A stretch of 25,773 nucleotides of DNA from a virus, in IMG/VR virus record IMGVR_UViG_3300030329_003473, positions 1 to 25,773 of that record. The stretch is one strand, 5' to 3'. The position numbers and the translations under genes were made by a program. This document shows positions 1 through 11,000 of this stretch, piece by piece. Position 1 is the stretch's first letter; each line of letters starts with the position of its first letter. Below the pieces are notes generated by a model. It saw nothing but the letters and a program-made list of their open reading frames with translations. It was not told the origin of the DNA and did no database searches.

Positions 1-2933
1 CCTTCAAGGGTGGCTCCTGCATAAATGTTATTGACCGCAGCGGATATAGCATTACGAGAGTGGAAGGCAGGCCATGGGGTAGTAAACGATGTCTTAAAAA
101 AGTCCGTCAATGCATCTATATACTGCATTGTCTTGCTAATGGATTCAGGCTGCGTGATTACACGCATGTAACCACCAATGCTGTCGCTAATTGGGGCAGG
201 GACACTAAGGTTAGATAGCACAGCATCCATCTGTCTTTCAAAACGGGACATGTTAAACCCGTCTAGATTCTTAAGACTCTCTAAATGCTTAGCTACTTCG
301 TTCCCTGTGAACCGCTCTCGGACAATAGTATGGAATTCATCCTTCCCCATCCGTTGTAACCCACGACCACGGGATGCGGTAAATAGTTCCCCGGAGTCAG
401 CAACTTTCTCCACAACCTCCTGAAGGACATTATCATCCATAGCGCCCAGCACCCTTGCCTTCGCTACTGGAGTGCGGATAAACCACTGGTTAAGCATGTC
501 GAGAATGCTATTACTCGATATGTCTGGATTGCTGCCTATTTTCAGAACAGCTTCAGACCCCAACAAAGATGTAACCATCCGAGCACCATTGCTAGCAGCA
601 ATAGTCTGGCGACTATAATCCTGAAACAACTGATGCAGATCCATAACAAACGGAGACCCGTACTCTTTAAGGAGCGGGTCCTGCGTCGAAAAGAATGCCG
701 CAATCTTACGCAGCTTGTCGTTGTTTACAGCGTTTTCTGAAAACTCCAATATCTCATTTCCAAATTCATCCACAGACTTTGTGGTGAAACCACCCACAGC
801 ACGCTTGGCCATGTCCTGCTTTTCTTGCAAGCGACCAATCTGCCTTTCCAATCCAGCGGCCTTCACTCGTGAAGCAACTGAAGGATCGGGGGCTACTCGT
901 GAATTTACCAAGCGTGACATCTCAGACTGAAATGCTTCGTCAGTGCCGTTGGCAATATTACGCAAGGTGTCTAAATGGCCACCTTCCTTGAGCAATGCTT
1001 CAGAGAAGCGATCTATCGTTTCTCCCATTAACTCACCAGCTGATTCATCAAAATGACCAGTCAAGTGAGCAACATCATTCCACATGCTTTGCACACCCGC
1101 CTGACCTCCAAAGATTTCTTTGAGCGCATCTTCACGCTGAAGCTGGTGCATTGTCATCGTCTCGACATTAGCATCAGCGGCTTGCGTTCTAACGCCGGGC
1201 TGACGACTCTGCCTCACCTTCCTGAATCGCTCCCTGAGAGTTAGTGCGGGTATATTTTTACGTTGCCGAGGGATGTGTTTCGCTAACGAATCTTGCAGGT
1301 AATCCATCTGAAGGCCACTCTCAACCCCATGGGAAAAGATAGCATCCTTGTTCTGCTTCATTGCAGATATCACTGGCTCCAAGTCCTTCAGGTGATCTGG
1401 AAGCTGTGCCGCTTGGCGATTATGAACCCCTCCCTGAATGAAGTATTGAGGACCATAACCCCTGCCTGTTCCTTCGCTAATAACTGAAAGCCTTTCAATG
1501 GCACGACCAACATTTGCTGCGGTTTGGCCTTCTATCTTTTCCAAACCTGCAAGCATAGATTTATCATCGACTAGAGTTTTATCTGCTAAATCACCTAAAT
1601 CTTTTTGCCTCTCTGCAATAGAGTCAGCTAGTCGGGCATATGTCTTCTCGATAGTATCTCGTGTATAGTCTGGAAGAGATGCCACCCCTAATTGATCTAC
1701 GCCAGCATCATCAGTTCGACGTGTTACACCAGCTATATCGTCATAGTCGTAACCCTCGATGTTTTGAACAATAGTATAAATGTTGTTACGCTGATGTTCA
1801 CGGACCTGAGAATCACTCCAGTCAGGATGCGCTTCACGTATTCGCACAGCGCTTGTCTCAGGGTGCTCCTCTAAAGCGTTTAACACTACCCGCATCTGAT
1901 CATCAATTTGCTGCTCAACACGGGATGTCGTTGAGGCAAGCTGTGTTAGATTGTCCTGAACAGTGGGATCAATCGCACCGCCAGCAGTTGGGGAAAACAA
2001 ATTCCTAGCGAAAGCAAATGGCTTAGACTTTGCCATCTTGTTTCCAATGGAATCCATAAGAGAAGCATATTGCTCACCACGGCCACCCGGAGTAAATGGT
2101 AGGGGCTTCTTGCGGAATGGCAACCCAGCGGCACCCCACGACCCTAGCGTCTCACCCGGTTTAATCAGGGTATCCAGATCGTACCCAGCGGACTCTAACG
2201 AATTTGCGATAGGTGAAACATCTGCAACTCTCTGATCAGGCGTATAGCCCATGATGTCATCTAGCACACCTTGGCTATCGCGTTTGAGAATGTCATCCGC
2301 CTGCAAGTTCATCATAGCCTGACGAGGCCCCATTGGCTTAGAAAGACCCAATGCCTCCGCCCCTCGCTTTGTCTTAGCAGCCTCTATGATAGGCTTCAAC
2401 GCACCTGTCTTACCCAATGCTTTGCCCGATGCAGATGCCCCAGCCTTAGCAACTCCCTTAGCAGCACCATAAGAACCCAACGTAAGCCATGTGAGTGGAT
2501 CTAACACAACATCGGTAGCAATGCCCGCAACAAGACTGTCTTCTAAACCAAGTGGCTTAAGCAATTCACTTGCATCAGTGTACTGTTCTGGATCTGTTAC
2601 ACCTAACTCATCGCCAAACGTACCGAGGATAGGGATAGCACTTAATGCTTCACGAGGTTTCCCAGCGAGTAAACCCTTGATACCACGAAGGCCAGTGAGG
2701 GAGTCCAGCTTGCGACCTGTCCACTCCAGACCAGAAAGAACAGGGTTAACATACATATGCGGAGCATTCCGCTCACGCACTATGGCAGCATCCTGCATCC
2801 TGCGTTGCTGCTGCTGCGTAAAGTCGGGGAACTGCAAAGGACCCATATTCAACGGACTAATACCAACAGCGCGTAGCTGCCGATTGATATCCCGAAAAGG
2901 ATCTAGTGAAGCGTATGGATTATTAATAGGCAT
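1..2933 (-). CDS. Large virion/ejection-type protein, 3' end cut by window edge
   Basis: The frame is open from an ATG at 2933-2931 to the window edge, giving 977 codons with no stop; I checked the frame line by line. The protein starts MPINNPYASLDPFRDINRQL and is helix-rich and polar, with no signal peptide. A Gly/Ala-rich segment near residues 130-165 could be amphipathic. Near the cut end it carries an aromatic stretch, TTPWPAFHSRNAISAAVNN. I recall similar 'W-P-A-F-H-x-R-N' segments in large internal or ejection proteins of tailed phages, but this is memory, not a search. Being last after two other large structural genes agrees with an internal/ejection role, and the size agrees too. It follows the 708-residue gene by only 9 bases, in the same frame. 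No good Shine-Dalgarno precedes the ATG, and a 6-codon mini-ORF (ATG at 2943, overlapping the previous stop) ends inside its beginning, so reinitiation or coupling is likely. No enzymatic domain was recognised. Confidence 0.85.
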   Translation of the reverse strand, partial: MPINNPYASLDPFRDINRQLRAVGISPLNMGPLQFPDFTQQQQRRMQDAAIVRERNAPHMYVNPVLSGLEWTGRKLDSLTGLRGIKGLLAGKPREALSAIPILGTFGDELGVTDPEQYTDASELLKPLGLEDSLVAGIATDVVLDPLTWLTLGSYGAAKGVAKAGASASGKALGKTGALKPIIEAAKTKRGAEALGLSKPMGPRQAMMNLQADDILKRDSQGVLDDIMGYTPDQRVADVSPIANSLESAGYDLDTLIKPGETLGSWGAAGLPFRKKPLPFTPGGRGEQYASLMDSIGNKMAKSKPFAFARNLFSPTAGGAIDPTVQDNLTQLASTTSRVEQQIDDQMRVVLNALEEHPETSAVRIREAHPDWSDSQVREHQRNNIYTIVQNIEGYDYDDIAGVTRRTDDAGVDQLGVASLPDYTRDTIEKTYARLADSIAERQKDLGDLADKTLVDDKSMLAGLEKIEGQTAANVGRAIERLSVISEGTGRGYGPQYFIQGGVHNRQAAQLPDHLKDLEPVISAMKQNKDAIFSHGVESGLQMDYLQDSLAKHIPRQRKNIPALTLRERFRKVRQSRQPGVRTQAADANVETMTMHQLQREDALKEIFGGQAGVQSMWNDVAHLTGHFDESAGELMGETIDRFSEALLKEGGHLDTLRNIANGTDEAFQSEMSRLVNSRVAPDPSVASRVKAAGLERQIGRLQEKQDMAKRAVGGFTTKSVDEFGNEILEFSENAVNNDKLRKIAAFFSTQDPLLKEYGSPFVMDLHQLFQDYSRQTIAASNGARMVTSLLGSEAVLKIGSNPDISSNSILDMLNQWFIRTPVAKARVLGAMDDNVLQEVVEKVADSGELFTASRGRGLQRMGKDEFHTIVRERFTGNEVAKHLESLKNLDGFNMSRFERQMDAVLSNLSVPAPISDSIGGYMRVITQPESISKTMQYIDALTDFFKTSFTTPWPAFHSRNAISAAVNNIYAGATLE

Positions 2934-2942
2934 AGCACCGCA

Positions 2943-5069
2943 TTAATTGTAGCCGTAGTCTATTATTGATTGCACATCCCCCATAGACGGCAACTTTCCG
3001 CTAAGTATCGCCTGAAAGAACCTGTTTCCAGCTAAAGCTGAGTCTGAACCAAACGAGCCTTCCTGTCCCATCTGAGACTGGAGGAATGCCTGTGAACCAC
3101 CCTGCAACTTCCTCCGAAGATACTCAGCAACCGCAGCAATATTATTAGCGTTAATCTCATTCCCTTTAATTAAGTTTGCAAGGTTATAGGCAAAGTCTTG
3201 CGCCTTCTCATCATAGTTTTCAAACGGACCTATGCCACCCATCGTACTTCCGATATGACCTTCACTGTCAGGATTAGTATCAAAAATCCCCTCCGAAGCC
3301 GTGCTCAGCATGGTATCAAGGTTAGGGTAATACTGGTCCATAGTGTTTTGGAAGTCCTGCTCACCAAGGTTGGAAAGCTGGGCACCAGTTGGCTTATCTG
3401 TAAAGCTAGGAGCCTGACCCTCACCGTAAATCTCACCGGCAATCTGATTCAAAGCATCTGGGATTTGGTGCGGAGGTAACTGACCAAGCACATTCAACTT
3501 ATTCTGGATATCCTGCTGTGTCAGGCCAGCCTTCTGCAACTCTCGCTGCATATCCAGACCGGCCCTCTGCATATCGCTTTCAATCTTAGCGATCCTGATC
3601 TGGGTCTCACCCTGCATCCCTAAGCCCCTAAGCTGCGTCTGGCTCTGTAACTGGGCACCTTGTAGCCCAGACATAGCCTGAACACCCGCTGCATATCGCT
3701 TGGCATAATCATCAAACGGTTCACCCGGCAATCGGTTCATGTAGAATGCTGGCATCCTAGCACGGTTGCGTGCATGAGCATTAGCTGCCCGATTCCTCCG
3801 ACGCTGTTGACGTGTAGCTTCTTCACGCCGCTTGTGTTTATCAAATTGCTCCCACTGCTCTTTAGTTCTCTTGGAGTGGCCACCACGAACACGAGCATAT
3901 AAATCCTCTGGGAATGGTTCATCGCCCGGCTGATCTGCAACAGGTCGTGTCCATGGCATGTCACCACGAACATCTTCAGGTGGCTGACCAGTAAGACCAG
4001 CAATTTCCTCTGGGGTAGCACCCACTGCACCCACTGCACCCAGCAGTTCTTCAGTGTTTGTTTCTTCAGGTGGAACACCAGCTTCAGCTAGGGTAGCATC
4101 GAGATCATCTGGTGCTCCGGCACCAGCAGCTATCTGTTCTTCTTCCTCTGAATACGCCGCTTCGCCTACATCTGAAAAACGAGACCCTTCCGGTGCAATG
4201 TCTTGATCCGTGGGTGCATCCTGACCGCCTATTACCTGCTGGCCGATACCCCGCAAGGTATCCATGATATTCTCAGGAGATGATAGGTTTTCCATCTGCT
4301 CGGGGGTTAAGCCATATGTTGGCTGATTAGCTTGACCTTGTACTGTCTGCCCAGCAACTTCCTTCTGTTCTTCAATGTTTGTTTCTTCAACCGGCTTATC
4401 CACTGGGCGTTTTGTCATATCATCAGGATAAGGCTCGCCGCCATCACGAGGGTCCCGGTTAGCAGAGTCACTAACTGAAGATGTTCGTGCCCCACCCTTA
4501 GGTGAACCCTTAGGCACCACCTCATGGCGAGTCTCACCTGTCTTAGGGTCAGTATATGGAACTACCTCATAGGTCCTTCGGTCATAGGATTGCATTGGAC
4601 CGATAGGATTACCGGCAGCATCCGTCTCTTGGAAGATCTCAGTGTACTTATTAGTCCCAGTTCGGGGCTGGGCATAGTAATCTCGTGCATAATCCTGACC
4701 ACGCTGCCAACTCTCTTGCTCTTCCTGCTTCAGGCGGGCCTTACGGGCCATATCTTCGGCTTCAGTCTCAGCACGAGATGCAGCCTTAGCACGCTCCGCA
4801 GCATCAACCATAGCCTGATGCTTCTCTTCAGGTGACATACCCGCACGAGCAACAACACCATCGAGGTAATCATCACGCATGCTGCGATGAACACCCATTT
4901 GCTTGCCTCCAGACCCACCTGAAGACCGAGCATTTTCTATAAACCCCTGCCTTGCAGCAGCTGGTAGTCCAGCCAATATTCGATTATACATGGTTGGGTT
5001 ACGATTGGCTCCAGCATTGAATTTCTGTGCCATCTGGAGGCCACGGTCATAATCAGGATCGAATGGCAT
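2943..5069 (-). CDS. 708-residue virion-associated protein sharing a motif with the giant protein
   Basis: No family is recognised. Residues 1-135 are charged and mostly helical (many Ala, Glu, Arg, Lys). Residues about 135-400 are polar, acidic and probably disordered. Residues about 400-440 are strongly basic (runs of KRR and RQQRRRNR). Residues about 465-540 are Gln-rich helix (LQGAQLQSQTQLRGLG), and the C-terminus is a compact helical region. Residues 298-306 read FSDVGEAAY, the same nine-residue motif found four times in the giant protein upstream. Both proteins also begin with MPFD (second Met of the giant). The start ATG at 5069 has GGTGA four bases upstream and lies 8 bases after the giant's stop. 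Lying between two very large genes after the tail module, it is best guessed to be an internal virion or ejection component. The basic patch could contact DNA. Coding status is certain, function is not. Confidence 0.9.
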   Translation of the reverse strand: MPFDPDYDRGLQMAQKFNAGANRNPTMYNRILAGLPAAARQGFIENARSSGGSGGKQMGVHRSMRDDYLDGVVARAGMSPEEKHQAMVDAAERAKAASRAETEAEDMARKARLKQEEQESWQRGQDYARDYYAQPRTGTNKYTEIFQETDAAGNPIGPMQSYDRRTYEVVPYTDPKTGETRHEVVPKGSPKGGARTSSVSDSANRDPRDGGEPYPDDMTKRPVDKPVEETNIEEQKEVAGQTVQGQANQPTYGLTPEQMENLSSPENIMDTLRGIGQQVIGGQDAPTDQDIAPEGSRFSDVGEAAYSEEEEQIAAGAGAPDDLDATLAEAGVPPEETNTEELLGAVGAVGATPEEIAGLTGQPPEDVRGDMPWTRPVADQPGDEPFPEDLYARVRGGHSKRTKEQWEQFDKHKRREEATRQQRRRNRAANAHARNRARMPAFYMNRLPGEPFDDYAKRYAAGVQAMSGLQGAQLQSQTQLRGLGMQGETQIRIAKIESDMQRAGLDMQRELQKAGLTQQDIQNKLNVLGQLPPHQIPDALNQIAGEIYGEGQAPSFTDKPTGAQLSNLGEQDFQNTMDQYYPNLDTMLSTASEGIFDTNPDSEGHIGSTMGGIGPFENYDEKAQDFAYNLANLIKGNEINANNIAAVAEYLRRKLQGGSQAFLQSQMGQEGSFGSDSALAGNRFFQAILSGKLPSMGDVQSIIDYGYN
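4152..4178 (-). repeat. FxxVGxAAY motif in the 708-residue protein
   Basis: FSDVGEAAY, residues 298-306, followed by SEEEEQ. It is the only copy outside the giant gene. Confidence 0.8.
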
Positions 5070-5077
5070 TGTGTCAC

Positions 5078-8000
5078 CTATGAATAAAGATTACCAATCA
5101 GTGGATTTAGTATACCCATAAGGATCTGGTTTCGTAATCGCTGTTCATCAAGCTGTTCTTGATAACGTCGATACCAATCCTTACCTGTTAACATGGCCTG
5201 TTTCAAGCCAAGGTCATGGGCAAGTTGTTCTCGTTTTCTAACATCATCAGCGTATTTAAGCTGCTGCTCCCAAGGGATACGCAACATGGATTGACGGCCA
5301 CCAAGGAGGGACTGTGCAAGGGGACCAAGTGCGTGACGGCTAAAGGTTCCTACATCACTCGACATTCCTCTGCCTGCCCCACCCAACAGATTCCTCTGTG
5401 TCGGGCCAGCCTGCTGACGTGCCTGTGCAACAGCCTGATTGACTAACAACTGCGGGTTGATGCCACGTGCTGTAATCATTTCACGACTGATACCCGGATC
5501 TACTTCAATCATTCCCGTCTTCTCAATACCCTGAGGCATGATGTCGAGTATGTTCTGTGAGATAGGTACAGGTTCACCTTCCTCGACAGGCTCTTCATCT
5601 ACCGGAGGTTCTGGTAGCGGATCATCATCCCGTTCCGGCGGAGGTGCAACAATTCCCGGTGTTCCCGGCGGAGGTGCAACAATTCCCGGTGTTCCCGGCG
5701 ATGGTGTAACTCCCGGTGTTTCCGGTGATGGTGTAACTCCCGGATTCCCCGGTGATGGTGTAACTGGAGGGGTGGCTTCCGGCGGCTCTACAATTGGTGC
5801 TGGTGTGCCCGGGGCAGGTTCAGCAGGCATTACGAAGCGTGCTAGTGGTTTGTCAAATGCGGCAACCCTCCCCGGCGCAACTTCATTAATAGGCGTACCT
5901 GATTTTATATGCTTTAAAAAAGATAAAGGGTCTTGAGTCGGAGCGGCCAATTGTTTCGGACGCTCTACAACCGTGTAGTCCTCCATGCTAATCGGTCTGC
6001 CTGTCTTCTTATCCTTTGCTTCAACCTGATTCCATACCGATTGCATCAGGTCTTCAATTTTTGGCCAGTAGACTTTTTTAACTTCGTCTATCTGCTTAAT
6101 CTTATTTTGCAAAGCGGCTTGCTGCTGAAAAGTCTCATCACGTGTTAACTCACCTGACTTATACTTTTTACCAATAGCCTCCTGTTCTTCAATTAGTCGG
6201 TGTTTAGCACTGGCAAATGCACTTGCCTTAGCCCGATAATCTGTGGGAATGTACTTTGTGTATACTGGTCCCATCCATGCTGGCCAGTTATCACGGTTCC
6301 ACTCAGGAATTGGTTCACCCCCACCTGCAACTTGCTTAAATCTACGGATGTTATCCTTAGCCTGCATAAAGCCATCACTATATAAACGCCTTGCAGCAGC
6401 TGGCAGTTTAGACCATTCACGATGGGATAGATGCTTATCTTCTTTAGGGTTCTTTAGCATCTGCGGGTTCAAACCCCTAAAGGTATACCGTTTTGAACCG
6501 TGCTCTACTTGCGGAAGCATTGACTCCACAATATCAAGCCTTCTCTGCGCTTCTTCCGGGCTGAGATTATGTATGCCATCCCTATCGTGAGACTCACCAG
6601 TAACAGCTTCAATATCAGAGATCATATTATCAACCAAGTATTTAAAAGCAAACTCCTGCTCTTTGATAAATTTAGGTTCTGGGACACCATGACTAGCCCA
6701 GCGATCCCACTTCAACGGAGCGTCTCCCATTGCGTTGGTGAGGTGCGATGGAGTATCTACATCAGGAGGCGATACCGCAGGGGATGAAGCGGGTTGTGCG
6801 AAATCTGTAGCACCCTCTGCAACGGATCGTCTATCATCGTCAGCATAGGCCGCTTCACCAACTTCTGAAAAACGATCAGCTTTGCCGGGAACAGTATCCC
6901 CAGCGACCGGGAACTGGCGGTCCTGTCCTGAACCGAACCACGAACTGGCGGTTTTAGGCTTAGATGGACTATCAACATCTTGAGCAGCCGCTTCACCAAC
7001 CGCTGAGAAATCACGGGCAGGCTCTTCGGCACCACCCATGCCATCGAGTACAGACTGGTAGATATCACGCTTGCCCTGTAACTCCTGTCGGACGTGAGGG
7101 GCAATGTAACGTCCATTCAAAGACTTATCCAATCTGTCTATCTCTTCTTGGAAAAGAGCGGCATCTATACCAGACCCTTGCTCACCAAGGTATTTCTGGA
7201 ATCTAGACAGGTTTGATCTCTCCGCATCCAGATGTCTCTGAAGTTTCTCTCTCTGCTCTCCCTTAAGGCGAGGGTTCTTTAGCTGGGATTCCAGCCTGTG
7301 AATATCAAGATGCGTATCAAGAACCGAACGCCTTGTGTTAGTGATCTTGTTTTTACGATTACGCTCTGCCGCAGCCCTTCTCTCTTCTGGGGTTATCTTC
7401 TTCCATGTCGGGGCTGGGTCCTCCCTTAAAATAGGACCGGGATCTTCCATTTTGTCGGGAACAGGAGCACGTCTTCTGTCGGGAACAGGATCTTCCCTTC
7501 TTTCGGGAACAGGATCCCATCCACCATCAGGCTGACGCAATAGACCCATAGGAGCAGCTGCAAAATTCTCCGGCTCACGCTTTAAGTCTCGGCTGACAAT
7601 ACCACTGTATTCACCTTCAGCACCTGAAGCATCACGACCACCTAACGCTCTTTCAAGTGGGCTTGTTGAAACATCCTTAGGAGTAACGCTTGGTTCAACT
7701 TCCGGCTGCTTTCCAGATAAGGCATTAGATAAACTACCCGACGAAGGCTTCCTAAAATGTTTTCTGACGAGTTGCTCGGGCGACACCTGACCCGACGCTT
7801 CTTGTTGGGTCTCTTTATCCGATAATTCCTTGTATCGTCCTGAGGATGTTCCCGAAAAAGCGAATCGTTCAGGATGCTTCTTGTATAATTCATCCATAAA
7901 CTCCTTGCTCTGCTTCGCAGCCCAAGCCTCTGCGGCACGCTTCCGCTCAGTCTCTTCGTATGACACCCATTTTTTTCTAGACTGTGTCTGCTTGCCCTGC

Positions 8001-11000
8001 CTATGAGGGATTTCGTTGCCAGCCATGTCAAAGGCTTTAACAGGATGAGCATAACCTACATTAGCGCCCCGCTTACGCAGGTGACTGATGGCTTGACTAT
8101 AAGAGCGTGGAATAAACTCGTTACCAAAGATCGAGCGACCTTTGTCGTCCTTTATCAACCTCATAGCCTCATCACGCATCGGCTTGTTCAACATTTTAAA
8201 CAGCTGCGTAATATCTTTGCCGGGAGACTTCCTCTCCTCACCTGTCAACGGATCAACAAAGGTATAGTTTTGACTCCAATCCAGCATGTTCGCCCAGTTG
8301 TCCCACTGACCCGGCTCCTCGGTGGACTCTCGCCACTTGGTCCAATCATCACGACCCACCGCTACATAGGCACCACGCCGCAACTGAGCCTTCGATGGCA
8401 ACTTAACATTCTCATAAGAAGGCATCTTAGGCATTTTAAGATCAGGGGTATACGATACCCACCGACCATCTTCATCCGTCTTACCGGGCGGGGGTGGTAT
8501 GTACTCTCCACCCCACTTAGTTCTCTTCGGCTGCTCTACTGGTGCCTCGTAGTCAGGGCCTTTAAGGTAATCAGGGAAGAACTGCTTCGCCCACTCTGCC
8601 ACAGGCTGTCTTGTGCCCATGCCCTTATGGGTGATATGCGTAGGATTCCCATCCTTATCACGCTCTACATTAAACCGCAAGCGTTCCGCCTCAGACACAA
8701 GTGCATCTGTTGTAGCACCCACCTGCTCTTGTGCCGGAGCAGGAGTAGGAGCAGATCCAAGTTGATCACCGAAGACACGATTGCCGCCTGTATCCTCAAG
8801 ATTATCCAAGATGTTACCAGCGAAACGGAGGCTCATCCTTCCGAGGATTGTCTTTAGATTACTTCCACTCATCTTTCTCCCTATGCCACTGCGAGGGTCA
8901 ACGAGTTTATAATCCTTGCTATCATCTATAGACTGGACAGCCGAATTGAAGGCAGCACCATCCCACTTACCACCCTCCCTGACCTGAGGTTTCGGCGGTT
9001 CTGGCAACGCATCTACCGGCTCAGGATCTTTAGCCCCAATGAGTTGGTCACGTATATCAGGAGTATCTACTGGTGGACGTGGGGATACTGGAGTCGGACG
9101 CTCAGGTGTAGGTTCGGGTGTCGGTGTAGGCTCTACATCGCCAATGAGTTGGTCACGAAGACTTGGCGGTACCGGAACACTGTCGACCGGGAATTGTTTG
9201 ATACGCAGATCTAATGGATCGCGGTCAGGGAAGTACTGGTTACCGGGGAGGCCGGGGTGGCCGGGGTGGCCGGGAAATCCGGGATAAACCGGACGCTCTG
9301 GCTTTTCAAAATGCCCGGAAAGCATTTCATCACGTCGACGTAATAATTCCCTACCCTCAGCAACAGCTTCCTTAGTCAGACCCCAAGCGTTTTTTTGCAG
9401 GAACTGGAATCGCTCTTCATCTTCAGCAGTATAAGTATCGTTATAGAACTCAGGCTTAATTTGACCTGCATCTATATGACCAAAGCCACCCTTACCGAGA
9501 TCTGGTGTCGGGGCAGGACCCTCTGGGATACCAGCATGGGGAGAGGTGTCAGGAACAAGTTTAACAGTGCCGTCGTTATCAACAACCACACTGTGCTTGA
9601 CACCATCTCGTGCCACCTGAGGACGTCCGTAGAAATCATATTCAGACAGGAATCCCTGCATCTCCTCCTCTGTTATCACACCGCTCTCAACTGCCTTGCT
9701 CCATGCATCACGATTCTTAACCATTTCGTCAAACTGACGGTTATTGAAGTCAGCATCTGTATATTCTTTAACAGCAGCATGCCAATCCTTTTCCATGTCC
9801 GTTTGAACCGCACCTCTAAACTCACTGGCCCTATCACGAACCTGATCCCATGGAATCCAGCCTTCACGACCACCGTAGCCAAACTGACCATATGCGTACA
9901 TCTTCCCGTCCGCACCCATAAACCGCAACACAGAGGTCTCGCTGCGTGTTCCAGCATTTAAGGTAAATCGCATTGGCTTCTTGAAGTTACCAAAACGGTC
10001 CTTGATCTCAACCCCACCGGAATTCTTGCCAGCAAAAGAATCCTTTAAGGAGTTGCTAATGCTGGCTATACGACTATCTTCCTCTGGCGGAGGTAAATCA
10101 ACACGCCCCGTTGGAATATCCTCACCACGTACAGTTTTCCCAGTCGGAAGCCCAGACAAATCCACCTGCTGTTCAACCTCTGGTTCATACGCTGCCTCGC
10201 CTACCTCTGCGAAAGGATCTGGTTTCTCGGCTGGAGGCTTGCCGTCCTTCTGGGATTCAGAGCGTAGAAGTTCTAACGCTTGTGACTCTGGGTACACCTT
10301 TCCGCTTACGGTATCACGATATTCATTGGGAGCACCCGGATAAAGTGCTGAAGGCGCGTGGACAAAGCGGCCTGACTCTAAAGCATCCCTTATTAAATCC
10401 CTGCCCTGAGGCTCTGCTGCTTCTTCTGGCTCATAAGCTGCATCGCCTACTTCTGCAAACTTCTCTTTCTGCTTACTGAATAGACGGTTGCCATCCTCGT
10501 CTTCTAGTAGACGTAGGGCGTTGATGGAATCCTTGCGGTTCAGAGCACTAAACAACTGCTTTACGCTCTTGCCGGTGGTAGGCAGCGCCGTTCCAGCACG
10601 TGGATCAATGAACCAATACTTTTTGTCATCCTCTAGGGACTCATCAAAGCTGAAGTCGTCCCACTTACCCGGATCTTCACTACGAACGATATCATCTAAC
10701 TCATTAACAACCTCTGAACGGCGTCGGCTGCGATATTCCTCACGGTTTTCGTTAGGAAGCATCGGAATATGTTCCCGCCCCGCCGCCATCTGCTCTTCCG
10801 CAGACCTTTTGGCTCTCTCGGCAGGGGTCTCATCCCTACGACGTTGCTCAGCTAAAGCCTGCTGCTCTGCTGCCATTGCCCGACGCCTTTCCTCAGCAGC
10901 ACGGTTCATCTCCTCAGCAGTTGGCACTGGCTCCTGATTCCAATTTGGATTGAAGCGTCCCATATCATCGTACCGCTTTAAAGCATCGGCCACCTGCCCC

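Noticed and set aside
8003-8857. 284-codon open frame on the plus strand
   Set aside because: It lies wholly opposite the giant gene and has composition of an antisense shadow (many His, Leu, Arg), with no recognisable domain. All other genes are on the minus strand.
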